A DNA stretch of 64,000 nucleotides, from assembly GCA_037176725.1 (NCBI GenBank), contig JAZBRS010000050.1:15642001-15706000 (forward strand), read 5' to 3'. This stretch comes from Posidonia oceanica. Its lineage: Eukaryota > Streptophyta > Magnoliopsida > Alismatales > Posidoniaceae. This document shows positions 23,801 to 35,800 of this stretch, piece after piece. A model generated the notes under the pieces. That model saw only the letters and a program-made list of their open reading frames with translations, had not been told where the DNA came from and ran no database searches. The number at the start of each line of letters is the position of its first letter. Position 1 is the first letter of the stretch. A program made the translations under genes and the position numbers.

Positions 23801-26800
23801 AACATTCTGCTTCTTGCTCCTCCAAGTGACCAAGTTACCATCTACATAGGTACAATAACCTGATATAGATTTCCTGTCTCCCCGGTCACCTGCATAGCCT
23901 GAATCTGAATAGGCTTCAATTTGTAAGTGTCCATGTTTCCTGTAAACTAAGCCTTTCCCAGGTGTGCTTTTAATGTAAGCAAGTACACGTAGAGCTCCTT
24001 GCCAATGTACCTATCTAGGCTCATGCATAAACTGACTCAAAAGTCCAACTGCAAATGAGATATCAGGTCGAGTGACGGTCAAATAGATCAACTTGCCTAT
24101 CAAACGTCTGTACCTATCAGGTTCCTTCAACAGCACCGATGTCTTATCCCAAAAAGGTGGGTTCTGCTCTATAAGCGTACTCTCTAGTTTGCATCTTAGG
24201 AGTCCCGTCTCATGTAGTAAATCTAGAGCATACTTCCTTTGAGATAGAGCCATTTTGTTCCTGCTGTATGAAAATTCAATCCCAAGGAAATACTTGGGTT
24301 TCCTCATATCCTTGGTGACAAAGTACATAGACAAATACCCCTTTATCTGTGCAATCCCTGTAGTGTCACTGCCTATCAAGAGAATATCATCTACATAAAC
24401 CGTCAAGAATACATAGCCTGCTGCACTTGACTTGATGAAAACTGAATGATCAACAACGCACTGTCTGAAACCATTGCCCAACACTACTTGGCTACATTTC
24501 TGAAACCATGCTCTAGGACTCTGCTTCAATCCATATATTGTCTTTTGAAGTAGACAGACATAATCCTTCCCCTGAGTAACAAACCCAGGAGGTTGCTTCA
24601 TGTGGACCTGCTCAGACAAATATCCATACAAAAAGGCATTCTTTACATCCAGCTGATGCAGAGACCAAGACTGATTGATAGCAAGAGATAAGAGAACCCA
24701 GATGGAATTGAGACATGCCACAGGAGAAAATGTCTCTACGTAGTCAACGCCATAAGTCTGTGTAAAGTTCCGTGCCACCAAACGGACTTTATAGCGCTCA
24801 ACAGAACCATCTGCCTTATGTTTGACTGTTAACACCCACCTACAACCAACTACCTTTGTTCATTCAGGATGAGTTACAAGTTTCCATGTACCTTGGGGCA
24901 CCAATGCTTGCATTTTCTTAGTCATAGCAGATTTCTAATGAGGAATTTGAAGGACTTCCTGGTAGTGTTTGGGAATAGACTCTGTAGAAATAGACAGAGC
25001 AAAGTGGCGAAAAGAGGGATGAAGGCTGTCATAAGTAACAAAGGTAGATATAGGATGAGCTGTAGTGGAACGACTACCTTTGCGTAATACTATAGGAAGG
25101 TTGGAGTGAGGAAGATCCGCAAACGTTGAAGTTGGAGCTATCTTTGCCGAAGTAGGCACGAGTGGCCGTTGACGCCGATGATACACCTGCAAGGGTTTGG
25201 ATACATGTTGTTCAACTTGGACCAACTTATCATATTCTGTGGAAGTAATCGGAACAGGTGAAGGAAGAGGGACAGACTCCAAGACAGGAACAGTTTCTGC
25301 CACCTCAAAGAAGGATTTGGACTCAAGAAAGGTAACATCGGCAGACACAAGGTAATGACGCGTAAGTGGATGATAACACCGATATCCTTTTTTAGTTCTG
25401 GAATATCCCACAAAGACATATTTCAAGGCTCGAGGTGCAAGTTTATCAAGCCTAGGTGTGTGATTTTGAATAAATGCAACAAAACCAAACACTTTGGGTG
25501 GAATAGCAAACAGCTCCTGATTGGGACATAATCTTCTAAGAGGAATCTCCCCCCCAATAGGAGTAGAAGGCATACGATTAATCAAGTATACAGCAGTAAA
25601 CACAGCATTAGACCATAAATACTTAGGAACTTGCTTCTCAACCATAACAGTGCGTGTCACATCCAAAATGTGCTGATGCTTGCGTTCAGCCACACCATTT
25701 TGTTGAGAAGTATGTGTACACGAAGTTTGATGCAAGATTCCCTTAGAAGAACAGTATTCTTGAAGATTGGTTTGTAAAAACCTTAGGCAAGATAGAAAAT
25801 TGATTCATAATTTCAGCAAAATATTTTTTAATCACCTCAAACACATGTTGTCTATCCTTCAAGAGGTACACTCAAGACACACGAGAAAAATCATCAACAA
25901 AAACGATATAATAACTGAACCCAGAAACAGACACATCACAGGCAGGTTCCCAAATATCACAATGAACTAGATCAAAAGGACTCTGACTCGAAGTTAACGA
26001 CTGACGCCTGTAGGTAGTACGATGATGCTTACCCATCTGACACGACTCACAAACAAATGACTCTAAAGACACCCATGGAATAGCCTGCTGAAGACGACGA
26101 AGGGACGGATGCCCTAAACGACAATGCCATAACAAGGAAGAGTTCACCGTTGAAGCGGCAGTAGCAAGACCTTGTGGAATATCATCCTGAACCAGCAGGT
26201 ACACACCATGGCCTTGCTCACGGTCCAAACCAATCCTCCTCGCCGTTTGCAGATCCTAAAAATTACAATGGAAAGGGTAGAAGGTTACAAAATAGTATAA
26301 TTGTTTGGTGCTTGCACTGAAGGAAAGTAAATTTACAGGAAAATCAGGAACAAAAAGGACTTTTTCAATAGTGATCTGGGAAGAAGCATGAACTACTCCT
26401 TCCCTAGCTACTGGGCAACTCCGACCATTAGCTATGAAAACAGAATTGATGTCTGATAACTGGGAAATACGGGTGAAAAGATCTCGAGTACCGAATCTAT
26501 GATCCAATCATTGTCCCTGGAAGCAAGCAAAGCATGTGTACCTAAAGTAGTGACATGGGAGGCAGTCGTAGTGGACTGAGTGGCTCGCATCTGAAGTAAC
26601 TGGTCATACTCGACCTGAGGAATGGTCACAGTCTGAGAAGATAATGAGAAGATAATCCTAATGATAAAGAATCGAAGGCAGACGACTCACATGATGCAAG
26701 ATGTGCTAATGGAGGCCGTTCAAACTTGTCCCAGCATCTGTCAGATGTGTAGTTGCTACGGCCACAATGGTCACACTTGCGATCGTCACGACCACGTCCA

Positions 26801-29800
26801 CGTCTATGAGTACCTCGGGTGCCGCGTCCTCTCGTGGATGCTGCCATCGCCGTCTGATCTGAAACAGCAAAGGAAGTAGGAGAACCAATAGAAACACGTA
26901 GAATTCGTGAGAAGGTCGACTGGAGATTGGAAACAGAGTCGGCACCAAGAATCTGACTAGCGAGATCAGGCTATAGGTCAGTTAGGAAGATCGTCACTGC
27001 TAACTCCTCTTTGTACTCCTTCATCTTGGAGATATCTGCAACAAGAGATTGATATACCTCCAATTCATCTAACAGAGATCACAAGATACTGTAAAAATCC
27101 TGTACATAGTGATCTCCCTGCTTGTGTGTGAATAACTGCTCATAAATCTCACAAACTCTGGCAATATTCTTCTCATTTCCATATGTACTACAAAGAGTAT
27201 CTTAAATCTTCTTTACAGGTTTTAACATCATGACTGAACGAGCAACACCTTCATCCATACTATTCACCATCCAGAAAATAACTGCGCAATCATCCGCAAA
27301 CCAATCCTCATAAACCACATCCTTAACATCGGGTGGAGGATGTGTTATGTGTCATTTTTTCCAGTGACCACTAAGGAATGTCTCGAAAGCTTGAGACCAT
27401 AACAGATAATTCTTTCCTGTCAACTTAATTGATGTTGCAACAAACCCTTTAAGCAAGGAATCACGAGAAGATGCCATGGGAACAACTGGAATAGGTCTGA
27501 TTTGTTTAGAAAAAACTGATTTATAGGGTATAAAAGGCCAATATGGACTAGAAATGGCCTCAAAAATCACTGAAACTTAGAACATAAACTTGTTGTCCTA
27601 GAGAGGATACTATTGCACACTTACTAGCAGCGACATGGACTTGGACAACCAATCAGTGGCTGCAAAAACCATCAGATGCCCCAAAACTTCACCGGAACAG
27701 CCGGATCAGGTCATCCGGCGGTGGAAGAGGGACTGCTAGGGCCTGAAGTGGCCCCTGGAGTAGCCGACTGGGGCTGGGGGGGTGCTAGTGGCCAGATCTG
27801 GCCTGAACAGTGGCCTCCGGCAGCGACTGGGGCTTCCGGTGAGATCCGGCGGTGGAAGAGTGTTTGCTAGGGCCTGGAGTGGCCCCTGGGGTGGCCGGCG
27901 GCGTGCTAGGCGTCAGAAATGGCCTGAACAGGGTTCGCCTGTGGCGGTTTCCAACGACGGATTGGCCGGAATCTGGCGGGCGGCGGCCTAACGATGCCGG
28001 AGGTGGTAGCTGGTGGTTTCTTGTATTGGCTAGGATTTCTAAAAAGGCTTTGGTACCATGTTGTGTTGAAAGAAGAAAGTTAGATTCAATAAAGAGGAGT
28101 ATTGCACATATATATTGTGGGTTCAAAGAGATAGATCCATATAACACATAGGATCCATTAACCCACTAACATACTAACCCATAACACTAACAACATGAAA
28201 TGAGGCCTAGGTCCCTTTCTATCCCTCTCTAGAAAACATAAAACATTCATATTAAAAAAAATATATTCCAAGATTGCAAAACAAAATAAATGTAACATGA
28301 GTGCCATAAGTCCATGCCACATTAAAGCATGCATTTTAAATCTTATAGTCCCCATAAAATTTTAAATTGATGCATTAAAACATCCCAGTCAGCCATACTG
28401 AAGGCATATGAAACAGAAGAAAATTTATTAAATTAATTTTACACTTAGAACAAAATTGGCATGCACCTCGAAGCATTAAGGACTAGAGAAACAGCTGATA
28501 TGGATAAAAAAGGGTGTTGAGTAATAATGCCTTCATGGATTGCTGATTCAGTACTTATGCTTCAGTATGTATATTTTTCAATGGGAAATGGACACTGTTG
28601 CATGGTCAAGTACCATGATCCCTTCAATACGCAAAAGTAAATAAACTTACCACATGCAATTGCTTCTGTGGCTAGTTGAGGGCATATAAAATGAACATGG
28701 CAATCTACACCCCCTGCAGTTACAATCATACCCTCTCCTGCGATAACCTCAGTATTGACCTGAAATAATACAACGGGAATTATAATTTCCGTTTAACAAA
28801 CTATTGTCCTAAGATAATGCAATAAGAGATGAATACCCCAACAATCATATTTGTCTGCACACCATCCATTACATCTGGGTTGCCTGCTTTTCCAATGGAA
28901 GTGATAACTCCATCATTAATACCAATGTCTGCCTTATATATTCCTGTATAGTCAATGATAACTGCATTTGTGATAACTGTATCCAAGCAGAGGGATGGAA
29001 GATATCCAGTAGCCTGTCCCATTCCATCACGTAGAACTTTTCCACCACCAAATACACATTCATCGCCATAAATCGCAAAATCTCTTTCTATTTCTGCATA
29101 GAGGTCAGTGTCACCAAGTCGTATTTTGTCGCCCATGGTTGGCCCATGAAAATTGGCATACACCTCATGCGAGATTGCCATACTGAAACTTGAATTTTCC
29201 TCAACAATACCTTGGCTGGAATCACATAAGAAACAAGCATATTAAGAGCTAGAATGGAGTGGAAGGTTTTCTTGAGTAAAACCAATATAAGGTATTTACG
29301 TGCTAACAAAAAGGACAGTCTCAGCCACAGAAAATGAGAGATTCAGGGACAGAACAGGAGTTGACAGGTTAGAAAGATGTGGAACATAACAAGGGAAAAT
29401 AAGATGCAACTGAGTCTACATTAGCTTCAAAAGAAACTGCTGTCAAGATTGGCATATGGCAGAAAGCCACAAATCTACAGGAAACAACTCCCGTTACTTT
29501 TGTAGAAAATGAAAATACATGATATACAGCTGTTCTACCTTGCAGCTGCAGCTGCCGAGGGTTCTTTCACAGAACTCAACAGCTCTGCAGAGTTTTGTAC
29601 CTTTCTGTAAGATCTATAAGTGCCATGTGGCTATTACGATCAGCACAGTGCACATGCATTGGACTACACTTTTATTAAAACATTTTGTTCAAATATAAGA
29701 CTAGATAATTTTGTAACATGTTAAATGGTGTTTAGGTGTAGCCCTTGATTTTTGCTAATAGAAAGATTCTTTGCCGTCCCATTTATGTTGTAGCTGAGTT

Positions 29801-32800
29801 TTTACATGTGTTTTCCCACCAAATGTTTGAATGTTTTATTTAATGGCCCATGTGTAAATTATAAAAATGGGTCAACGTGGATTGACCCACCCTAGCACTT
29901 CCATGTAACAATTCTACCAAAGGTGATCCTGTTACAGGAATAGCTTGTTACAATTTTTACTGCCCAATAACCAACATGGCCCCGAGGCAAGGAATAACCG
30001 GCTACACCAAAGGATGCAGTCAATACACTCAGGACTACACCTGTAACCCAGGTTAATTCTCCACTAAAAAAAAACTAAACATCATATATTTGAACCTTTC
30101 ATTAGCAGCAGAGAAGCAAAATTCACCTGATTGAAAAAAATAAATAGATAAATGGTTTATGCAGTTACATAATTAGTTAAATTAGCTAAAAGCAAGGTAG
30201 AAAACTACATTGTCAGAACAAATTATGTTACCTTGTGCTAGTTTTTAGGTTTACTGTACCTAACTTTTTTGTATTGCAAGTAAGGTTACTCTCCAAGTTT
30301 CTCGTGTCTATTTAAGAAGCATTCTTATTAATGATATCGCCTTTTACTTTCTCTTTCTACATACATGACACATAAAAGAAAAGTGCACATGAAAAATCCG
30401 GAATCAATCATCATAGAAAATCATACAAATCCAATTTTGCTGCAAAACTCGATCCTGTGGGGTTGAGACTTGAGAGTTGAGATTCTTCATAACCAGACCC
30501 AAGAACCTTATAGATTATTGTAAATGGCTTGAACCAAAATATGAGAAAGTCTACAATAGGACTAAAGCCTGCAAAAAAGGAAAGGAAACTTGGATATCTC
30601 CATGCCTTTACAAACAAATTATATGGCAATAAAATTTACATAAAATGGGTCGATGGAATGAGAATAGGATTTGCGTAAAATAGACAAGAATAATGTGATG
30701 ACTTAAAGGCAACAGCATGTCAACTCGCAAAAAAAAGAATTTTACAAGCTAAAGTGAGTCATTGCAGACGACAGTTGACCATGTGGGGTGATCACTGAAA
30801 ATAGCTGTGTAAAGGGTCAACCTCCAAGTAAGTTAAAAAAAGGGAGAATAAGGAAAAGGAAGATGTGACTATAGAAGTTTTCTTCTCCTAAAAGAAGTAA
30901 TTTATTTGTAAAAAATTCAAGCAGAATTATAAATCATAAAGTTCATCATAGACATCAGATATGAAACAAGTTTTGTTTGTATATGTAGAAAACTGCTCAT
31001 TTCCATATCAAGCTATTAGTCAATACCTAGCATCCGGTTGTTCTTCATTCCCAAAGCCATTCTTGTGGCAAGCTCGCATTATTTCTTTGATGTGGTTTAT
31101 ATCAACAGGACCATCTACAATGCCATTTCCACCACGGATTATCTTGTGCCCTCCGATGCTGACAAGAGTAACATTTTTTGCATCCCCTGGCTGCAAAATC
31201 ACATCACCTTTAGGACTTTGTTTAAATATATAAAAAAGATGTATAACCAACAGTAGATTATTGGTGCAAGATTATGTGATGTGGTATGTGTATATTAATT
31301 GTTAATTGTCAAAAGTGAAAAAACCAAAAAGCTCATGTGAGTGAGATTTTTTGAATTATTTGAAACTTAGTCCACTAACACATAATCCGATTATTTGCCA
31401 AATGGATCGATAGAAAATGGTAAAAGATATCTTGGGTCATGTTAGAGTTAATTATTTTATTAGTTAGATGGGTTGATGGATCTTGTGAATCCATGTACCC
31501 TCCATGCTTTGTACTCTTTGATTTTATTATTATGCAATTTAGATACTTTTTCTCTACATGGTACCAGAACAATAGATTTTATATCCTAGAATACATTTCT
31601 ACAGCCACCATCACCACCGCCGTCAACCACCGAAGCCGTCATCAACCGCTGGACGGCCCGCTAACATCAATAGACACCGGAGTTGTTGCAGTTGCCGATT
31701 TTTTACTTCTCCAGGAACTGCTTTGCGTTGATGCCACTTTGCATCATCGTTCTGTTGGATCACCATCATTATGTTGATTTTTGTTCTTATATTGTAGGCA
31801 TCTAGTGGATCTATTGATTCATTTGTTAGGATTGTGATCGTATACGGGATTTGTTTGTTATTTGTTGGGTTTGAAGACGTCGTCTTCGTCTACTCCCGAT
31901 CTCCATATATTTGTTGTGACCACCGTCAAGTTGAATTATCTGAAGTATCATTTATGGTCACAATCCTTCAATAGACATGATAGCTTCAATAGACATGGTG
32001 GACGTAATGGACATCGTGGATGATTAATATTTACGTTTTGTTGTCGTGTGGGTCACATTGTTGATCATTGCTGGGACAAACATGGTAAACCAACCAACAT
32101 TGCAAATAGTGCCACGTCAGATTCCCAGAGGACTCTACAAATATGGCTACTTTGACAAGTGCAGAATTTGAAAAATTATCTACCTCTACCACTACTACAC
32201 CATCTCATGTGGCTATTGTTACAAAAACTTCACATACTAGTGCCGACATAGCCCTCAATTCGTCCTGGTTAATAGATTCAGGTGCAAGGTAATTGACCTT
32301 TGTTTTCCTCATTTGATATTTCTTCCGTTCATCCATCCATCATTGTTGCAAATGGTTTCAGTTACTCTATCTCTGGTACAATGATGGTTCACTCTTCCAC
32401 CCTTTCTCTTGAATCTATTCTTTTTTTACCTACCTTTCCAATGAATTTATTATCTCTCAGTAAAATCACCAAAGATCTTAATTGTGTAAACTTTTCTCCT
32501 ATTCATTGTGTGTTTCAGGATATCTCCAGATGATGAAGAGCATTAGTGGAGGGTATAAGTTTTGAGGAATGTACTACTTAGATGCTCCATTTCCTAATAT
32601 TCATGCATTGTAATCACAGGTGTCTCCTCTTCAATAGCACCTTCATTTGGGACATCCATCTATTGAAATGCTTAAGAAGATTGTATCTGTTAGCTCGTCG
32701 GTGTCATTGCTTCAATGTGAATCATAGGTCATCTTTCACATCTAAAGTTGAAAACAATGTTCTTTACCGTTTAAGTTAGTCCATTGTGATGTTTGAGGGC

Positions 32801-35800
32801 CTTGCTAGTTTCGGTCTATATTTCTTTTTCGTTATTTCATTATATTTGTGGATGATTATTGATTACTCTAGAACGACTTTGGATTTATCTTCTTAAGGAT
32901 AGATCTCAAGTTCCTTACGTACTTCAAAAAATTTATAATAAAATAAAATATCAATTTTCTTTTTCTCTTTGTTGTTTTCACACTAATAATGCCTTAGAAT
33001 TTAATCTAAAGAATTTACAAATTTTTGTTCTTCTAGTGGCATTGTACATCAAACATCTTGTCCTCATACCTCTCAACAAAGTGATGTAGTTGAAAGAAAA
33101 TTACGTCATATTTTGGATGTTACCGTACTTTGATGTTTCATGCACATGTTCCTAAACTTTATTGAAGTGATGTTGTTCTTATTGCTTGTTATCTTACTAA
33201 TAGGATGCCTTCTCCTATTATCAATAACCATTCATGATGTTCTCTTATTTCCCGTCACTCCTTGTCTTTTTTATTGTACTTCTTTTATGTATGTTCCAAG
33301 GATGGGCTTGGATAAATTGTCTCCTCATGCTATTAAGTTGTAACATCCAGGAATTCATTTCCCTTGTATTCTGACTTTTATAAATGAATTCCTTGACTAT
33401 GGTCGAGTGTTACTGGCCTTGCAGGCCCTACTTGAGTTTGTTGTAGGCCTTATCTGTGGTTTGTGTGGGTCTCCACCTGTATTATTGTTGTGGACTCCCA
33501 TTTGTGGTGGTTGGTGGGACAGATTATGGTCTGGTCCTGGTTTTCTCTCTCTTTCTCTCCCTTCCTCTCTCTCTCTCCCTCCCTCCCTCTCTCTTTCCCC
33601 CACCCTCTCCCTCACGTGCCTTTCCCTCCCCCTCTCTTTCCCCCCTTTCCCGCTCGTGCCTCCTCCTCCTCCCGCTCGTGCCTTTCCCCCTCCCCACTCG
33701 TGCCCGCTCCCCTTCCTCCTCCTCTCCTCCCCTTGCACCCGTGCCATAGCCAGCCAGCGCAGCCCTCTCCTCCCCCTCTCCCCATCCATCTCCTCCTCCC
33801 TCCACTCTCTTCTCCTCCATTTCCCCCTCCCCTCCCCTCCCTTCCTTCCTCTTCCTCTTCGTCCTCGGTTGTTGGCGGTTGCTGGTGGTGGCCGGCGTAC
33901 GGTGGCGGCCAACGGTGGTGCAACAAGCCCAAGAGCGGCGCGTGGAGATCGGAGTGCGTGTGGATCGCCGGAGGACGGGAGTTATCCCTCAGTTTCAAGG
34001 TACACGTCTCGCTTTAGGAGCCTAAAATATTTAGAAATTGATATGCATGTGTCCCTTGTCATGTTTTGAATGTTATGGAAGTATTTGACAATTTTTAGGG
34101 ATTTATATGCTTTTTGATCGGATTTATCGACTTGAGTTGGTTCATAGTTTAGATGTGGATTTTTAGTGATTTCTTGAGTTATGGACTCAAGAATGGCTTG
34201 ATTATGATTTAATTATGTGCCTTGCCCTGTTTATATGCTATGGTAGAGGTTTGGTGATTTTTAGAGATTTTATGTGACTTTGGCCGAATATATGGCCCAA
34301 GCGGCTTAATTGCCTAATTGTGATTTTCTCGATGAATTTCGATATTTTAGGCCTTAGATTGAGGCGAATGTGATATGTTTGGGTTGCTTGAGCGGATGTG
34401 CTCGCTTTCATGTGTTGCATGCTTGATTTTGGCATGAGTTTGATAGTATTTGAGTTTTTAATAGAAAATGACTTGAATATTGGATTTCCGATGTTTTTGT
34501 GAGTTACGTGCCTTCGAATGCCATAATATATGTATGGTTGCATTCCTTACTGAATTCCGAAGATTTCGGTATATGACATGCTCGTTTTGAAGTTTTATTC
34601 GGGTGTTTTGGGTTTTAAATCGGCTTTATAAGTTTACTACCCTGTCTTGGTTCGGCACGACCTTTTTGATCGGTCTGCCGATTTCTAGGGGAAATCGGTA
34701 CACCGGTTCATATCGGTGTCACCTTTTTCTATCAGATTTAGACCAAAACCTGAATTCGGTCGACCGATATCGATCGGTCTGCCGTTTTCACGGTTGGATC
34801 GGTCCGACCGGTGGATTTAGTTCCACCGAAGCAGAGATTTTCGGTACGACTGGTGTTATACTGGTCTACCGATCACTGTATGGAGCGGTCGGCCGGTGGA
34901 TTTAATTTCACCGAATCAGGGATTTTCGGTCTACCGGTTGGACTACCGGTTTGCTGATTTTGGTCTGGGATGCTCTCCCAGGCTTGTTTTCCAATGTGGT
35001 TTCCTCAGTTGATTTTGAGGCTTATTGTGCTTTAGCCCATGATATTTAATAAATGTTTTCAAAGAGATTTTTGAGGAAAAACATGAATGGTTGCAATTGA
35101 TTTGCCGAGGTTTTCCGTGGCCGAAGACCTGGGAGTTGTGTTGGCTGGACCCGGGAATGCGATGGCGTTCCTGGTGTGTCGCACACCTCGCCTAGGTTGA
35201 GGTTTTAGGGGTCGGGGTGCTGGCCGTACCTAGCGGTATCGTAGCAGCAGACTCGGGAGGTATGATACTCCTACGTAGCTGGACGTGATACCTTAGTTGT
35301 TACGGACACCGGGACTCGCCTGGTTTTGGGTGCTGGCTGGACCTAGAGGTTGGAGCCTCTTGTGGTTCGAAGCACTGGTGCTGGCTGAGCCTAGTTGGCT
35401 GCCTTTCAGCTCGACGGCGATGCCGATGAGTGGTGGAGAGCCACCAGGCGGCTGAAGTTCCCGGATTCTATAACGGTCGACTTCAAGTGGAAGAACTTCG
35501 AGGCTGCATTCCATGAGAAGTACTTCTCGAGCCATATGAGGAGTCGATTCAACCAAGAGTTCTGGAGTCTGCAACAGGACAGGATGTCTGTGGCTGAGTA
35601 TGAAGCCTCTTTTGCCCGGTTGGAGAGGTTCGCCCAGGCCTTTGATTCTGAGGAAAGGCGGACGAAGAGATTTCTAGAGGGCCTTCAACCCAATTTGAGG
35701 GTGAAGGTGATGAACTGTCGATATGTGACGGTAGCTGAGGTGGTCCAGATGGCTTCCCGCTTTGAAGAGGAGTACAATCAGTATGTGCGTTGTCACTCCA

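Larger units (their letters stand above)
23300..28192 (-). mobile_element. Ty1/copia retrotransposon B, complete, least decayed in the window
   Basis: Two 134-bp LTRs (23300-23433 and 28059-28192) with five differences, about 4 percent. Perfect target duplication ACATG at 23295-23299 and 28193-28197. The element is read on the minus strand, the same as urease. The primer site (read TGGTACCAAAGCC) follows the right LTR; the purine tract GAAGGGGAG precedes the left. At 4.9 kb it is of normal length. Long open stretches of integrase, reverse transcriptase and RNase H remain, broken only by a few stops and frameshifts. It lies 43 bp from the Tat element within urease intron 6. Confidence 0.95.
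33339..35394 (+). repeat. LTR1 of gypsy G, truncated at its 3' end
   Basis: Starts TGTAACATCCAGGAATTCAT like LTR2 (TGTAACACCCGGGAATTCAT). It aligns with 38732-40303 except for an extra ~490 bp (33540-34025). Homology ends at GGCTGAGCCTAG (35394), after which gag sequence begins. The 1.2 kb matching 40304-41534 is missing. Confidence 0.85.

Noticed and set aside
29206..29212. Alternative acceptor (AAG) for urease exon 5
   Set aside because: Using it gives a stop within three codons; the CCAG five bases upstream keeps the frame and the expected residues.
29800..30060. A possible MITE in the intron between exons 4 and 5
   Set aside because: Several MITE-like words occur but no matching ends with a target duplication could be found.
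33397..34069. Long overlapping open frames on both strands (up to 220 codons, Pro/Ser/Leu-rich or Gly/Glu/Arg-rich)
   Set aside because: They are produced by the polypyrimidine tract inside a gypsy LTR and have low-complexity composition without any domain.
34238..34905. Open frames of about 100 codons on both strands that recur at 39146-39864
   Set aside because: Their apparent conservation only reflects that both lie in the two LTR copies of element G; no known domain and no start context.
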